Assembly: GCF_001949145.1 (NCBI RefSeq)
Contig: NW_019091373.1
Location: forward strand, 2,639,572 to 2,703,571
Length of the DNA: 64,000 bases
Reading direction: 5' to 3'
From: Acanthaster planci
Lineage: Eukaryota > Echinodermata > Asteroidea > Valvatida > Acanthasteridae
Below are positions 43,901-56,679 of the stretch, piece by piece. The notes under the pieces are model-generated. The model was not told the DNA's origin. It saw nothing but the letters and a program-made list of their open reading frames with translations, and ran no database searches. A program made the position numbers and the translations under genes. Numbering within the stretch: the first letter of the stretch is position 1; every line of letters begins with the position of its first letter.

Positions 43901-46900
43901 TTTGCGTCTTGATTGCTTTGCATTCTGTGTTTCTTACCGTACCGGTATGTAGATATGGAAACCACGCTTTACTGGTTATGTAATGTACTGTTACATAATA
44001 TACCAGATATACATGAGTGGTGTGCGGTACAACTTGAGGGTACACCAACCATTGCTCAACCTTATTTTTGTATCAGATCCCTGCCTCTTGATATTTAATT
44101 TACCCAACCCGAGAGCACCTTTAACTTGAATGTTTTGCTCATAGCCCACATCAGTGCATAGTTACAAGAAATGATCTAATTGACCTCCGCTAAATACATG
44201 TAGCTGGATTCAGTACATGTACATGTATGTTAGGGTTTTGAATCACAGAAAAGCTCTTTTATTATGTTTTTCTTTTAAATTCTGGTTTTGGAGAAGCTTT
44301 GAGGACTAATTTTAATGGTGTTAATTGTATCCATTCATGTACATGTGGTATGTACATGTACATGGTAGGAAAACCTGACTTAAACGTACTGTACAGAACA
44401 TATACATGTACCGGTAATGTACTACTGGGTACATGTATGCCGTACTTGAAAGTGTACCAGCTTTTTTTGCTGTCACAGTTGTTTTTTCCTTCAGTTTGGC
44501 ATGGTATGTACCAGTACTGGAGACACTGGGTCTTTCTTATAAATAGGGGGCCAAATGTGTGACATGGTGGTCAAAATTGTCTAAATAATTTCAAAACTTC
44601 TTGATATGTAATTGATAATACATTCATGCAATAAATGTAAATGATTTTTGTTTTGACGGTACTTGACGTGTATAGACTCAAGTTGTGCAGTGGTGCAGCA
44701 AATTGTTGGCGTGTAGCAGAGAAACCAAATATGATGGTTTCTTTTCAACTGTTGCCAGTTTTGTTTGTTTACATACCATGTACTTGTATTCTCATTACAA
44801 TTTTTTTCTAGATAGGATTTCAGGTGGCATAAAAATGGGCAAACATTTCCCCCCAACATTCACTTTTTGGCTATTTTTTTAATTGTTTTGCGAAGTTTAG
44901 TTTGGTTTAACACAAAGTTGCTTAAATAGCAAATACATGTATATATGGCACAACTCACAGGTACATGTATGCATGCCATTTAGTTGGTGCACCTTTGCCA
45001 GAAACATTAAGTGTTCTGAAGTTTTTAGTTTAAAAGAGCTTTATGACTCGTTTCACGTGTAACAGAGAAACTGGTTTCTCTGTTACACATGGGAAAACTG
45101 TCACTATACAAACATTAATTTACACTGGGAACTGCATTAGATTTTGTTTAACAATGGCAACAACATTTCATGTCTGCAGTCAATGAAAAGTGATGTCATA
45201 TAAATTAGGGATACAGATTTTCTCTAAAACCTGTCCATATTTCTGATGAATGGGAATTAATGCGAAGCATTTTGATGTCATAAAACATTACAAGACGGTT
45301 GCTGGCACACGTGGACAGACTTGACATGGCAAAATGAAAAAAATGGCGACTTCCAGCTCGACGACGAGCGTTTCCGATTCGAAAGGGAAAAACGTGTCTT
45401 TCTTCCACACGCTCATTTTTATTCGTGAGTTTTAAGTGGCTATCGTGCTCCTTTTTTAGCAAATACGTTGAGTTTCAGGTAAATTTTACCTTTATGTCTT
45501 GAGAAGAAACCCGCAACTTGTAACCTTTTGTGTGAGTAACGAAAATTTTGATCGAAATTTCTCGATGATGAAGGAATGGTGGGAACTTGGCATGTTTGTG
45601 TCATGTGACAATCACATGACAGTGCATGCCGGGGACTCCAGAATCGGAGACGTATGCTTTATATGGGTGGCCGGGGTTTCTGAACTCGGACAAAGGAAAC
45701 AGGGCCCTGTAACAAAAGACCGTACTCCGAACAAAAGACCAGGCTGCTGGGCATTATCGACATTTTTTTACTCTCAAAAGTGGTGATAATCCAGATTTGT
45801 TTCGAAACCGTATAGCAGGGTTTGGGGCATTTAGAGCGAGCGGATTACCACCGGGGACAAAAGCGCTCCACCACCGCAGCGATGAGCCACCCAGCACTGC
45901 TGCATGCTAATCTGGCCCCTATTGAAAAGAAGTCAGCAGTGCACTGAGCCAGGTTCGTGAACAAAAGAAAGTTACATAATACTGCACAATATGGGCTCTT
46001 TTTACAAGACTGCAGGCCTGGCTGAAATACTCGGGTGTCAATGAAGGTCACCTGTCAACTTACCCGGTAGAGTAGTGCCTAAAGATTACTTCGTGCGGCT
46101 ATAAACGTCCGTTAAATTAAATGATGAATTTTTGAAGAATTTTGAAAACGGAAAAAATGATAATTATGCCCGCCCAGCATCATTAACATTGAAAAATGTC
46201 CCGGCATGAAGTGGTTAAAAGAAAGACCCATGTGTACACGTAGAACAGCCTATGGGAGTAAACAGTTCTGACGTGGGATGCACAGTGGTTAATCTGATAA
46301 TTTACAGGGCAATTTTTTTTTCAGGAAATGCATGCAACAGGAACAGTTCTACATGTAAATCAATTTGCCAGGATTGAATTATTTGAATATTAAGAGTCAA
46401 GATAAATTTATTGCCCACGGGCAAAAGTTTTAAAACTACCAAAAACCGTGGTGTCAGTGTACACTTCATCAGGCAATTTAAATATGGTATCCTGGTCTGG
46501 CTGCCGTCTCATGAATTATTCAATGAGCACTCCCAACCCCAGCAGGCGAGCACGATGTGTCTTTCCCACCTCCACGTGGCTTTCTCGGTTTACCAGTTGG
46601 CTGGCTGCGAGATCGATGTCTCGCGTCACCTCCCATCTCCTGTATGAAGAATGATTTTTTTTTCCTAGCTGAGTGCAGCCATTGGAGCTAATTTGATAAC
46701 TGGGTGTAATTCATGACTAGGCATCCCGTGGGAGCTAGCCCATCATCTTGGACTCCCAGTGATTGCGTCTTCACGCCACTGCCTGCTGCGCTTTCATGTT
46801 GGCTTATGCTGCTCTTCAGGCTTAATTTAGTCTTGAGACTTGTTTGCAGTTCAAGAAGGTTTTCACATGTACACTGTACGTGTACTGTATGTACAGTACA

Positions 46901-49900
46901 TGTGGGCCTGCTGGTACATGTACATACATGTACAGTACATATATGTACATGTTCTTGTCCATGTATAAACTGAACATTGCCTTGTGTGTATCAAATTGAT
47001 GGGCGTCAAAGGCAATTTCTGTAACTCTGGTGTTGGTCTTGGTGAGAGTTTATGATTAATATACCGGTACGTAACTTAAATCACAGTGTTATACTGCAGT
47101 TGCTTCAGCATATTAATAACAACCACTTCAGATCCATGGCTTTGCACCATGTTTATTTGTGTTAGTGTGGCCCAGAACTGTCAGACACTTGATAAAGCTA
47201 TCCGTCTGAACATCTCTGATATTTCGGAGTGCAATCTGGCAAGCTCTGATGAAGGTACAGTACGTTTGATTGATGCCAAAGAGATGCACTCAGCTATGTG
47301 TTTCCTCACTCATGCTCACCACGCTTTAGAATTTATTCACGTCCTGGTCAAAGAGAACGTTGGGGTGGGTATTTTGTGGTGCATGACTCACCTAACCCCC
47401 CCCCAGTCCCCACTCCCAACTCACAAAGGGCATCTGCCATGTTCAATCCAGCACTTACTCAGATGCCCCCTAGTCATAAAGTCTGCTGTGATTGCTACAT
47501 GTACATGTAAAAAAATATCCATTAGTCAAATTTTCATTGTCCAATTGTTCAAGTTAGCATCTTGGGAGACTGAGCTGAAAGAAACCCCCATCTGCCCGGG
47601 TGCTCCAAGAGGATGTTCTCCCCTGGCTGCATTGATGCAGTATAGAAGGAGGAAAGGATGTTATTTCATCCTTGTCCTTTTCTCAAGAGCACTGACCCTT
47701 CTCATCCAACCCTCCCCCCCACACGCACATACATTTCTGGCACTCTCCCTTTATCTCCTGTCAGCTGTGGGCCCAATCTGTCAAGTTGCGACATTCCCTC
47801 AGGGCAGTACTATGGGTCTTTCTTGGGTGGAGCTTTGCTAGTCTCCTTAAAATGTCCTGGAGCTCATGTACATGTAGGCTTGATCAGAGACTTTTTCCTT
47901 GACATCATCTTTCGAAATTTATACACAGTGTACATGTACACGTACACATGTACGGATACATGTGTGTACATGTATGTGTACATACAGTGTACGGTACATG
48001 TTGTTCCATTCAGCTGTGCCTGTATAGTAGGCCTTTACTGTACATGTACATGTACTGTACACGTACATGTACAATGTACTGTACATGAACTGTACATGTA
48101 CATGTATGATATACCGGTAGTACATGCACATGCATACACCAGTACAGTCCAGGTGTGTAAATTTATATCTTTATATGCTATTTTAAGTATTGGTATTGAG
48201 CCATTGTTAAATTCATGTAAACTGATACCTGGTGTAGGAAGCCAAATCATAAAATAGGAACCAACCCCCCAGGTGTTTTTTATTTGCATGGGCACATGTC
48301 TAACTATTGATAGATGATGGGTGTCCTGCTCATTTGTCTTATGCACTCTAAATTTAAAACACTTGGACATTCTGTGGCCTGCAGTAATTCCCATTTCTTT
48401 GGAACAAACAAATCACAGTTTGCATATCACTTCCTCCCACACCTGTTCCAATATGTCACTTCCCTATTGCCTGGTCAGTCCTGCCAATGACCGGCAGCCA
48501 TATTGCAGGAGAGAATTTCTTGGGGGGGGGGGCATTGATGGGTTTGGTGTTTTGGCAAGATGCAGACTGTACATGATGCATGGCGCGTTACAGTGTGGTA
48601 TCTCTCGTAGGAATAGTAAAAATCAGTCCTGGCAGAGATGCAAGATAATAACACACCGCCTGGCTGTGGTGTGGTTTACTCCCCAAATGCAGGCAGGTGC
48701 TTCCTTTGTTGGTGAAACAAGGATTGACAACAAAGATGGCAAATTTATCAACATGGAAGTTATCAAACTGAGCTCAGGCAAGGCAGGCAAATGTGACAAG
48801 GCCGTGGCATATTGTGCTGCGAAGGTGAAAATCTGCACTTCATGTCTGGTGCATTATTGCTCTTTAATATCGTTGATCCCTGTGAAAAAAGGTCTGGCCC
48901 ATATTCCAAAGGTTTCCTGTCAGTGAAATGCCAGCAGATGTTTGCTTTACGTCACGCACAAATGTTCGTACACATTTTGTACGTACATGTATGGGGTACA
49001 TGTGTCATAAATGAATGGTTGGGTCCCCCCCCCCAAAAAAAAATCAATAAAAAAGAGCTATTTCAGTAATACTAATACCGGTGCGTACTACCAAAACAGC
49101 TAAAAATGAAACCAGTTTGCCCAATTATGAACTACATGTACATGTATCAAACAACATTTATAGGTACCGGTACCATAATACGGTCAAACCCTTATTTGCT
49201 CAATGGTCCCAAATCATCAAAAAATTTGTCGAAGACGGAAGGAATTCAGGTGAACTGCTTTGTAATAGTTTGTGAACTTTTGTCCCCAAGAGTGTCTCAT
49301 AGCATTTTTTTTTGGGGGGGGGGTTGAAATACCCTGCACATGTACATGTGCTGGTAGTACTCACACACATTTCTCATGCATATGTGACCCACTCTGCAAA
49401 AAAGGGTAATAAGTCGCGTATTGCCAAAACACGTGATGGCCTGTTCTATTTGGAGAGGGCAAATCTTCAGAAACATGATTTTGTGTTTTTCCATTAATAG
49501 CCTCTATAACATTTATGGTTTCAGAATTTGTGACTACAAACATGGATACTGATGAATAAAGATGAAAAATTGATCATTCAGTAGGAAATCCTACATAGCA
49601 TTGTGTTTCCAAGCACTACATGTTCTGAGCTTGTTCTTGAAAAGTGCTTTTATTGAATCCCAAATTACAAATGTCTACATGTCTATCTCTGCACGACAGG
49701 GGTCATTCATCAAATTGTAGCTTTTGATGTACAAAATCTAAATTATTATTCTTAAAATCACTAAATTATTACCCACTTTTCTAGAGCCGGTCACATACTG
49801 TACATGTATGTTCGAGTAATCTATAAGACTGTGTAAATATTCAACCTGCTATTAATTTGTTTTATTGATGCACAGGTAATCCTCATTATGTTTGTGTATA

Positions 49901-51259
49901 GACAAAGACGTGGTAGATAATGAAGAATTTTAATTTCAACATGATATTGATATATACATGTATATACTTGATGTAACATAAGAAATTGATACTGTGTTTT
50001 GAGAATGCTTTGACTGATACATGTATAAAAAAATATATGTACTTGAACTGAACTTACATGCACAGTAAGCATACATACAACAGGGATGAAAGCAGTTTTC
50101 TTAGTCGTCATCTATACATACCGGTAAATGTACATAAACACTGAGGAAAGTATGAAAAACAGTTATTTTCTTTTAAAGGCTAATGGACATGTCGGCCTAC
50201 ATGTATGCGTCACGGTGTATTTACATGTACATTATTTACATGGACATTGAACATGTACATGTATGTGGTACATCGTTGAAAACTGCAGTATCAGTTGGGA
50301 CACTCTGAAAGGGTGATGGGAACCATTGAAAGAGGTACATGTACATGTATACATATTTGTGCACTTCTGCTAAATTCTGTACTGTACATGTACAACATCT
50401 TGAACCTCAATCCATTAACTGGTACCGGTACATGTATCATAATCACCATGCTAAACTTTTACATGATGTTAAGACTGGTTCTATCATTGAGGAAGGAACC
50501 TACATGTACATGTACATGTACGAGTAGAGCTCCTCCATAGTTTTACTTAGTGAAGAGCTTCAGCAAACTTACATGTCGGCCTATATCACAGGATTTTTCC
50601 AACTGAAGTTCTGAACAGATGTTCTGAAGTTGCCAACAGACTGGGGGTACAGGTACATGTACATTGTACATGTACCTGTTAAACATTAGTTCTTTTTGTA
50701 GCAGTGAGTCATACCAGTACATGTACATTTACATGTATGGGTCAGTGAAATTGGAAAAAGGACCTGTAATTTGATTACGATAGTTCTGTGTATACACATT
50801 ACCAGGTACATGTACATGCTACCCCAGTTGTTGGATTCATGACATACCGTAATGCCTACCCATGCAAGATTGGTGCCCCTCAAATCATGTGTTGAGTGCA
50901 CAAATGATGTGTGCAATTCCAGGAATGCACCTTGGGAGTTGGAGTACATGTGGTAGTATTTGAGAGGGCAGTGTGGTCCAGCATTCAGTGCCCCTTCTGC
51001 TGGGAAGGAGCGTGGATCCTTGACAGATGCATTTTGATGGGAGACAGTGGTCTCAATTAATGCCACAGATGGTTTGTCTTTCTGTGAGAGCCATCTGCCA
51101 ATTGAAATTTCAAAAGTTTGCACAGACATCTGTTTTCTTGGATGGGTGTCTCTCCTTTTTTTTGGTGGTCAATGTAATATGTGTTAAATGTTGCTTGGTT
51201 TGTGGTTCACCGTAGGTCAGAGGATGAGGAAGAGCGAAGGGATGCAAGAAGATCTCAAG
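25895..51259 (+). CDS. TP53BP2: ASPP-family protein (p53-binding protein 2 / PPP1R13B), N-terminal part, incomplete at right edge
   Basis: ASPP proteins bind p53 family members and protein phosphatase 1 and act in apoptosis and cell polarity. Exons: tentative 25895-25918 (phase 0), then 31619-31766, 40021-40152 and 51216-51259. The joins have phases 0, 1 and 1, and the last donor is phase 0. They encode [44 protein letters not shown], then [30 protein letters not shown] and a basic linker [15 protein letters not shown]. This is the N-terminal ubiquitin/RA-like fold shared by ASPP1 and ASPP2 and absent from iASPP. It resembles both vertebrate paralogues, as expected of a pre-duplication gene. 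The coiled-coil, proline-rich, ankyrin and SH3 regions lie beyond 64000. Introns are very long (8.3 and 11.1 kb, then at least 12.7 kb). Confidence 0.92.
27147..27292. repeat. Foldback element with long imperfect inverted repeats
   Basis: The left arm (about 27156-27212: TAGACCTACTAACTTGGGGT .. ATTTTGGACTT) is matched in reverse by about 27235-27283 (AAGTCCAAAAT .. GCCCCAGTTAGTGGGTCTA). A small central loop contains TATATATGATTGATC. Outer CTACTT / GTTACTT matches extend it. It is likely a palindromic MITE. Confidence 0.65.
27593..28241. other. Assembly gap (649 N)
   Basis: 649 unresolved bases. TGTGACCTGTRCTTTACTG followed by a C run occurs both just before (27555-27592) and just after (28242-28279) the gap. 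Long frames drawn across the gap are artefacts. Confidence 0.98.
28341..28370. repeat. Hairpin, 11-bp perfect stem
   Basis: CTGCAAGTCAC (28341-28351) pairs with GTGACTTGCAG (28360-28370) around an 8-nt loop. No run of T follows, and no gene relation is evident. Confidence 0.7.
30262..30338. repeat. Inverted repeat, about 24-bp arms
   Basis: AGGTGTAACCTAGCCCAGGT (30262-30281, continuing GGAC) is matched in reverse by 30314-30338 (GTCCAACCTGGGCTAGGGGT then AGCCT), with two or three mismatches and a 28-nt loop. It is probably a short foldback remnant. Confidence 0.65.
30340..30610. repeat. TACATGTA palindromic-word cluster
   Basis: Repeated ACATGTAC, TACATGTA and GTGCATGTAC words are separated by ordinary sequence. 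This is the first dense cluster at the left side of the ASPP introns. Confidence 0.7.
31619..31766 (+). CDS. TP53BP2: ASPP exon: ubiquitin-like domain, first half
   Basis: A strong pyrimidine tract and CTCCAG| precede ATGATAGTG; the donor is GCTGTG|gtaagt (phase 1). It encodes [40 protein letters not shown] and HLAELWRGC. The TPET-CRDVV and CHLAE-W blocks are diagnostic of ASPP1/2. Confidence 0.95.
32713..33138 (+). repeat. AT-rich dispersed repeat, copy B
   Basis: 426 bp matching copy A at 6937-7391. It starts AGGGCTGAGTCAATTTGAA and ends GGATATTCGGTATGGCCCT, so AGGGC...GCCCT ends and AATATTCGA-type inner words form weak inverted termini. No clear target duplication is seen. A non-autonomous DNA transposon is the best guess. 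Confidence 0.65.
33571..33687. repeat. Dense TACATGTA / TACGTAC / TACCGGTA cluster
   Basis: About 115 bp made almost wholly of self-complementary words (GTACATAC, TGTACA, ACATGTAC, GTACGTAC, ACCGGTAC), including a run of five tandem TACA units. It lies in the first long ASPP intron. Confidence 0.85.
36065..36172. repeat. Tandem duplication, two 54-bp units
   Basis: 36065-36118 and 36119-36172 are near-identical, sharing TTTATATAATTTATAAA and CAGTCATTTAAATGAAATCA. Each unit contains the palindrome TCATTTAAATGA. Confidence 0.9.
39562..39620. repeat. ACATGT repeat cluster 400 bp before an ASPP exon
   Basis: CACATGTACTGTACGGTACC is followed by a run of four tandem ACATGT units. It is perfectly self-complementary over long stretches. 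Confidence 0.85.
40021..40152 (+). CDS. TP53BP2: ASPP exon: ubiquitin-like domain, second half
   Basis: Acceptor CCTCCACAG| joins to complete a glutamate codon, and the donor is ATCAAG|gttggg (phase 1). It encodes (E)[37 protein letters not shown] and SSSDYQ. The junction WRGC-ERP matches the vertebrate ASPP sequence. Confidence 0.95.
41680..41885. repeat. TACATGTA / GGTACCGG cluster
   Basis: About 200 bp rich in ACATGTAC, ACTGGTACCGGTAGG, TACGTACAGTAC and AGGCCTACATGT. Nearly every word is its own reverse complement. Confidence 0.8.
43790..43818. repeat. Hairpin, 11-bp perfect stem
   Basis: GGCAAAGTTGA (43790-43800) pairs with TCAACTTTGCC (43808-43818) across a 7-nt loop. It is an isolated structure in an ASPP intron. 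Confidence 0.7.
45057..45088. repeat. Hairpin, 15-bp perfect stem with 2-nt loop
   Basis: GTGTAACAGAGAAAC (45057-45071), TG, then GTTTCTCTGTTACAC (45074-45088). The stem is perfect. The near absence of a loop makes it a DNA palindrome (cruciform-type) more than an RNA hairpin. Confidence 0.85.
45620..46218 (-). mobile_element. TTAA-flanked (piggyBac-like) MITE, copy 3
   Basis: About 599 bp in reverse orientation in an ASPP intron. On the minus strand it begins TTAACCACTTCATGCCGGG and runs through the shared blocks (TATTTCAGCCAGGCCTGCAG, GAGCGCTTTTGTCCCC, GGTAATCCGC, CAGCAGCCTGGTCTTTTGTT) to CCCCGGCATGCACTG. The distal TTAA is not visible, so that end is truncated or diverged. Confidence 0.75.
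46868..46960. repeat. TACATGTA cluster
   Basis: TGTACACTGTACGTGTACTG is followed by several TACATGTAC and GTACAGTAC words. It belongs to the same family as the other clusters in the ASPP introns. Confidence 0.8.
47925..48140. repeat. Long TACATGTA / TGTACA cluster
   Basis: About 215 bp with more than a dozen TGTACA or ACATGT words, plus ACCGGTAGTAC and ATGCACATGCAT. It is the largest such cluster in this intron. Confidence 0.85.
51216..51259 (+). CDS. TP53BP2: ASPP exon: short basic linker
   Basis: 44 nt lie between acceptor TTCACCGTAG| and donor CTCAAG|gtgagt. They encode [15 protein letters not shown]. The phase (1 in, 0 out) and the position after the ubiquitin-like domain fit the ASPP gene, and both splice sites are good. 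It is too short and poorly conserved for certainty. Confidence 0.65.
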
Positions 51260-53544
51260 GTGAGTAGGACATTTCAAAAATTTTATTGAAGTAATAAATG
51301 GAATGAAGGACGTTAGCTCTTGTCATGCTCGGTACACGTTATCAGCTTGGGATGATCAAATACCTTGAAAAGTTGAAAACCAACAAGGTAGTAATTAATG
51401 TACCGTAAATTCATGTTTTGTCAAAAATGACAGAATCTTACATGTAAGTAAACCATATGAGGCATTATTGGTCACGTGACGAAAGTTACTTCTGGCAATC
51501 TACCGGTACCGTACACCAGGCAACCTCAGGAGAGCACTTTTTTGTCACATACGGTACAAGTACGGCTCATGTACAGTTTACATGTATGTACGTTCCACAT
51601 GTTCATGTGGAGGTGTATGAACGTGAAGTGTCTGGTTCTACCATGGGTTGCATTTCTGCTGGGGCAGGTTCTACATGTACAAAGTCTTCAAAAACACATG
51701 TTCTCCAAGTCCATACTGTCAACAATTACAAATTAAAGGAACCAGTCCATGTACATACATGTACTGGTGCAAGCTGTTGCTTTCTGCCTGGTAAAGTGGT
51801 ACAGTGTATCTGCTATTCATCACCCCTTATTCATTCTGTAAATACAGTAACTGAGCTTCATTATGCATTTATTCTTAGACCAAACAAAATATACTTGTGC
51901 TTCCTATTACATTGAAAGAAAACTAGGTTGGGTAGCTGGGTACCAGTAGTACATGTATCTTTTTTTTTCTTAAGTTTTTGGGTCAAAAATTGGAGCGGTG
52001 AGAATTTTGATGGTTCATGAAAATGTAAGGTTTCAATTCGAATATGACAAGTAGCAAAAACTTGAATGTAATATCTATGGTCAAGTGGCTTAAAATGTCT
52101 GTTGAGAAGCAGGTTGGGTTTGAATAACACGTACAGAAATTATTCTCTCAAGTATCTGTAAAAACATGCCCTCATCTGCAAAAACATGCCTTCATTTACA
52201 TGAAATGAAGGACAAAGAATTTGACCTAATTATTTTACTTATTGAAATGTGAGTGCATTTCCCAAATTCTAAGGCCAAAGCTCCTCCCCCAGCTCACAGT
52301 GTGCTTTCCACCGCCATGACACGTGCAAGCACAACGTGCAAGCTTCAAGTACAACGTGCGTGATGTGATACATGTATATAGTCTGGGCCCCAGTCTGCTT
52401 TTGCGTTTAATATCAATGATACTTTTAGTTTACGTACAATGAGCAGATGAAATACACAAACAAATAGTTAAACTCTGAACAGACCCTGCGTAAAATCCAT
52501 GTTTATGGTTACTATGGTATGCATTTATGGTATGCTTGATCATGATCACACCGATAACTACCATGAGACCAATTAACATGGGAGAAAAACATCAAATTTT
52601 CAAGCCCCAAAATGTCAAAATCTAAAACAATTTCAAAGCTTTGTGTATAAAAATAAGCATGAGGGTAGGCAACAGTATATTTCATAAAAGTTTTTTTTCA
52701 ATAAAAAAATTAAGGTTGGCGTGATTTGCTAGGTTAGGGCAGATAACCTGAAGCACAACTATTATTTGTTTGGCCTCATCATGATGTGTAGAAAATACAG
52801 ACATGTAAACCAAATGACCAATAGAATGTCTTACTTGGTGGGCGGGGGACACTGATTTAATCAATACACCCAATTAGCAATCGGCCTACTTTACTACAGG
52901 AAATTTTCAAAATTCCTTTTGAAAGATTCACTGTTAATTTGGAAGAAATTATGAGAAAAATCCACTGGGATTGTTCATGTACATGTTTAGGGTTGTAAAG
53001 GGAGAGCATTAGTTCATGCTGTTTGGATTCAATGTTGTCATTGTAGCTTAGCTTATTAGCTTTAACATTCCAATGTGGTTTCTCCTCACTAAATCCAGAA
53101 TTATTGAACTAAAGACAATTACCGGTACATGTACAGGTATTTTTGCGGACATTTCAGTTCGGTCATGTTAACAGTTAATGCGTTGTTGGTTTTGCATATG
53201 AATTTTGCTGATTGTAAAAACGGTGAACTTTGAACTATGAGTATTAAAGGTTAACAGAAATCGAAAACATTCAGTTCACGTGAAGTATTTCAAAATAACA
53301 ATAAATATGGTAGTAAGCATTTCAAAAACATCATAAATTCAATGTTTACCCCATTAATTGTGACACCAAAATGAATAAAACGATCCTGCATTTCCCCGCC
53401 CACAAATAATCCCCTTTTGGCCGTTCACGCTCCCAGGCTGATTTGATGATGTCATCGGCAGAACGCCTACATGTACAGGCAAACACTGTTTCATTTCAAG
53501 AAATACACGGTAGGACTGTGTCTTTTAATTTCTACCCTTAGATA

Positions 53545-53710
53545 CATGTACATGTACATTCATGCTACATGTACACTGTACATGTATGGTGTGGCATGGT
53601 GACTGATCTGGTACTGATCATGTACCGGTACATGTACATTGTACACTAGTAGTACATGTACATGTATGTATCATATTTTTGGACCCAAGTACATGTACAT
53701 ATATGTACTT
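53545..53710. repeat. TACATGTA / ACCGGTACATGTAC cluster
   Basis: Clustered ACATGTACATGTACA, GTACCGGTACATGTAC and GTAGTACATGTACATGTATG words over about 165 bp in the last ASPP intron of the window. Confidence 0.8.
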
Positions 53711-56679
53711 GTCAATATTTCCTGCCGGAACTGATAAGCACCGATTGAAATTTGACTAATTATACCTAGGTTAATATACAATGTACAGATATCAACTTGC
53801 TGTTTGCATTCCCCACCACTGAGCCTGGGCCCGGGCCCCACGCACTCTCTGAGCATCTGACTACAGGTTGCTGTTAATGCTGTGTGGGACAAGCCTGACT
53901 GCAGTGGTTGATCATTGGAGGTGTGTACTCATCCGTACAGTGAGTCACTGCATTGGCATCAGGGCAACCCTCCTCCAACATCTAACTGCACTGGGTACTG
54001 TAGTAGTTGCACTGTACCCCCAGTACATGGACTTTGTGGGAGTGCTGCTCAGACTGCTCTGGAGAACTGAACAGACATGTTGGGCACTTCAGTTTGCTCT
54101 TATAAATAAGGAACTGATGTACATGTAATGTATGCACGTACCGGTACTGTTCATCCTCTGATGATCATCTACACTTGTACAGATTCATGCACTATACGTA
54201 TAAGTACATGTACATACTACTAGCATATGTACATCTACTGGTACACCGGTACTCCCTGTTGGAACTTGGATATTGGATATAATGTGCAACAAGTGTTTGT
54301 CTCTAGATGTTTATGAAGTGTCAGTGGAAGCCTTGGAAGGTACAGAGTGAGTAGCTGGCTCCCCTTCATTTCCAGTTACAAATCTGTCCAAGGTTAATAA
54401 GTTTAAACTACAGTCTACCGATGAATATGGTAAGTGTAACAATGCTGATTTGGTGTCTTGTACCGTATATATTGAACATAGCCTGTATACCACCAGTACC
54501 TGTTGTGCACGGACAACATCATGAACCATTCTACGGTACCAGTAGTCGTACAGACAGTGAAATAGTCTTCTACTTTGCCTATGGTACAGTGCATGTTTAC
54601 AGAATGAAAACCTGTTAGTTTGTTCTTCTCCCGTGGTTGTTCTGAATTTCAAACAGTGATACATCTTGGTACCAAAAGTGTAAAGCAGTATGTACAGTGT
54701 ACATGTAAACATGCACAGTACGTGTACTGTACATAGAGGTACATATACATGTACATGTACTATACATGTATGTACTGTACATGTATATGTGTGAGCCTAT
54801 CCATTTTGTGGTCAAACTGAGATTCAGAGTCAAGCTTCGGTCTTCGCTGGCAGATTTTTGGTACAGAGAAAATACGGGAAGAGTGCCATACCGATAAGTG
54901 TATAAAGCCAAAATTCTCTTTGTTTTGGTTTTTTCTTTTTTAGAATTAATTTTTGAATGAAAGACCTGTTTTTTCTGGTTGGTTCAAATGCTTTATCTTA
55001 TTTCTTCCAAGAGTACCTAAATGTACAAGTGAAAAATTTAAATATACATGTACATGTAGGACATGTACCAATATACATGTATATAAAAGATTGTTTGTTG
55101 CTGAATTTGTCTGTGTTGTTACGAATTGACTGGTATTCACATTGCTACTTGAAGTAAATTTTAAAAAGTTCTGTAACCCATTAATGAAAAAAGGTTCTTT
55201 TGGGAATTGTTTGCCCACATCCTGTCTATTAAATCCTTTTTGTTCCTGCACATGCATTCCGGTATTGGGTTTCTGAGTGAGTGATTTTGGCATAGTGCTG
55301 CCAGTGTATCATTCGTGTAACAGCAATCTGTCCTTTGAAACCCAAGTCCCACCTGTCTGGCACCACAAATCTCTTGATTTTCTTGAGTTACAAGCACCGT
55401 GATGGAGCGGAGACTGCTGCTTTCATTTTGCAGACTTTGCCCAGGAAGAAACAGGAAATTTTCCTGAGGGTCGCTAGACCATTTTTAGATGAGGGAGGGA
55501 GGGGAGGTCCATTGTGAATTTGTTGACGGACTGTTCCGTTTGCAAATCAAATGTAGGAAGGTGAAAAATCTTTTACATATTCACTTTTTTCACTTTTTGA
55601 AATATAAACATGTTTCTAAATATAGATGTTTGTTTACATACCGGTATGTCTGCCCCTAAATATTAAAAAATCAGGCTGTCATTTTGCTTTGGATATTTGT
55701 ACTTGACACTTAATTCACTTGAAATTTCTTTATATAACACACACACCGGTACAACTCACTACATGTGAGCCATCCACAGTTTTCTTGACTGAGGCAACAG
55801 AGGTCAATAAATTGAACAGTGCCATAGATGTATGCATTTAGGAACGCACTGTCCATTTCACTCAATGTCTGTCTGATTGAGTAGTACGTTCTCGTAAACT
55901 CTACCTACATGTGCGTAGAGTCTACGTAACTGGTGCGTCTGTACTATTAATAAACGTCTCACTATTCTATTGTAGGCATTTTCAAGGCCGTAAAATATAT
56001 GATATTTTCCATAAATATTATGGATTCCATTGTATGTGGTCTGTATCTGCAGCTGCCTGACCACCTGGCCATCTTGTTTGGCAGACTGTATTCATGATGC
56101 CCTAATCGCTAATATCTGTAAAGAGTGTGTAGCCCCTTTACGAGACTGATGAATGTTTTTCCCTTCGTCAAATGCATTTTGGCATTCATACCGTACTAAA
56201 TTTGTGCCTTCAGATGTACATGTAATGTACGTGTACTTGAATGAATTACAGCATGTACATGTACCGGTACATGTATGTGAATATTTTGTACATGTATTTG
56301 TTAAGGAACTGTATGGGTACAGTACATGTACATGTGTGTACCACGGCATCGGTACAGTTCACAGGAGTAATCACCGTTTGCAAGCTTTTAGGGTAATCAC
56401 AGTGTAAAGACGTTTTTCAATAACAATAAAGGTTTTAATGATTAGAAAAAACATTGACATGGGCTGGGTACTGATGTACGAGTATACAGCTGCTGCCTCA
56501 AAGTTGAGGGAGAAATGAAGAACTTGTGTAAATTAAGAGGGAATCTAGGGGGATATGTACATGTACAATGTAGGATAGATTTCATACCGGTATATTGAGG
56601 AGGAATGTTTGTACAGGTCTGTGTACAACCTCAGTATTTACTGATGCTCACTCTTGGTCCTTTGTACCAGTTTCGGGTA

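Larger units (their letters stand above)
40153..51215 (+). other. ASPP intron (11.1 kb)
   Basis: No exon is recognised. It holds MITE copy 3, two strong hairpins and many palindromic-word clusters (40790-40860, 41680-41885, 44335-44450, 46868-46960, 47925-48140). Long open frames at 47086-47841 and 48321-48926 have no recognisable domain and look like chance. Confidence 0.85.

Noticed and set aside
47086-47841. 251-codon open frame on the plus strand, overlapping another of 199 codons in a different frame
   Set aside because: No domain or family resemblance. Two frames are open at once, the second translates a TACATGTA cluster, and the region lies inside an ASPP intron.
48321-48926. 201-codon open frame on the plus strand
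   Set aside because: Composition looks random, no conserved motif is visible, no splice context, and it is inside an ASPP intron.
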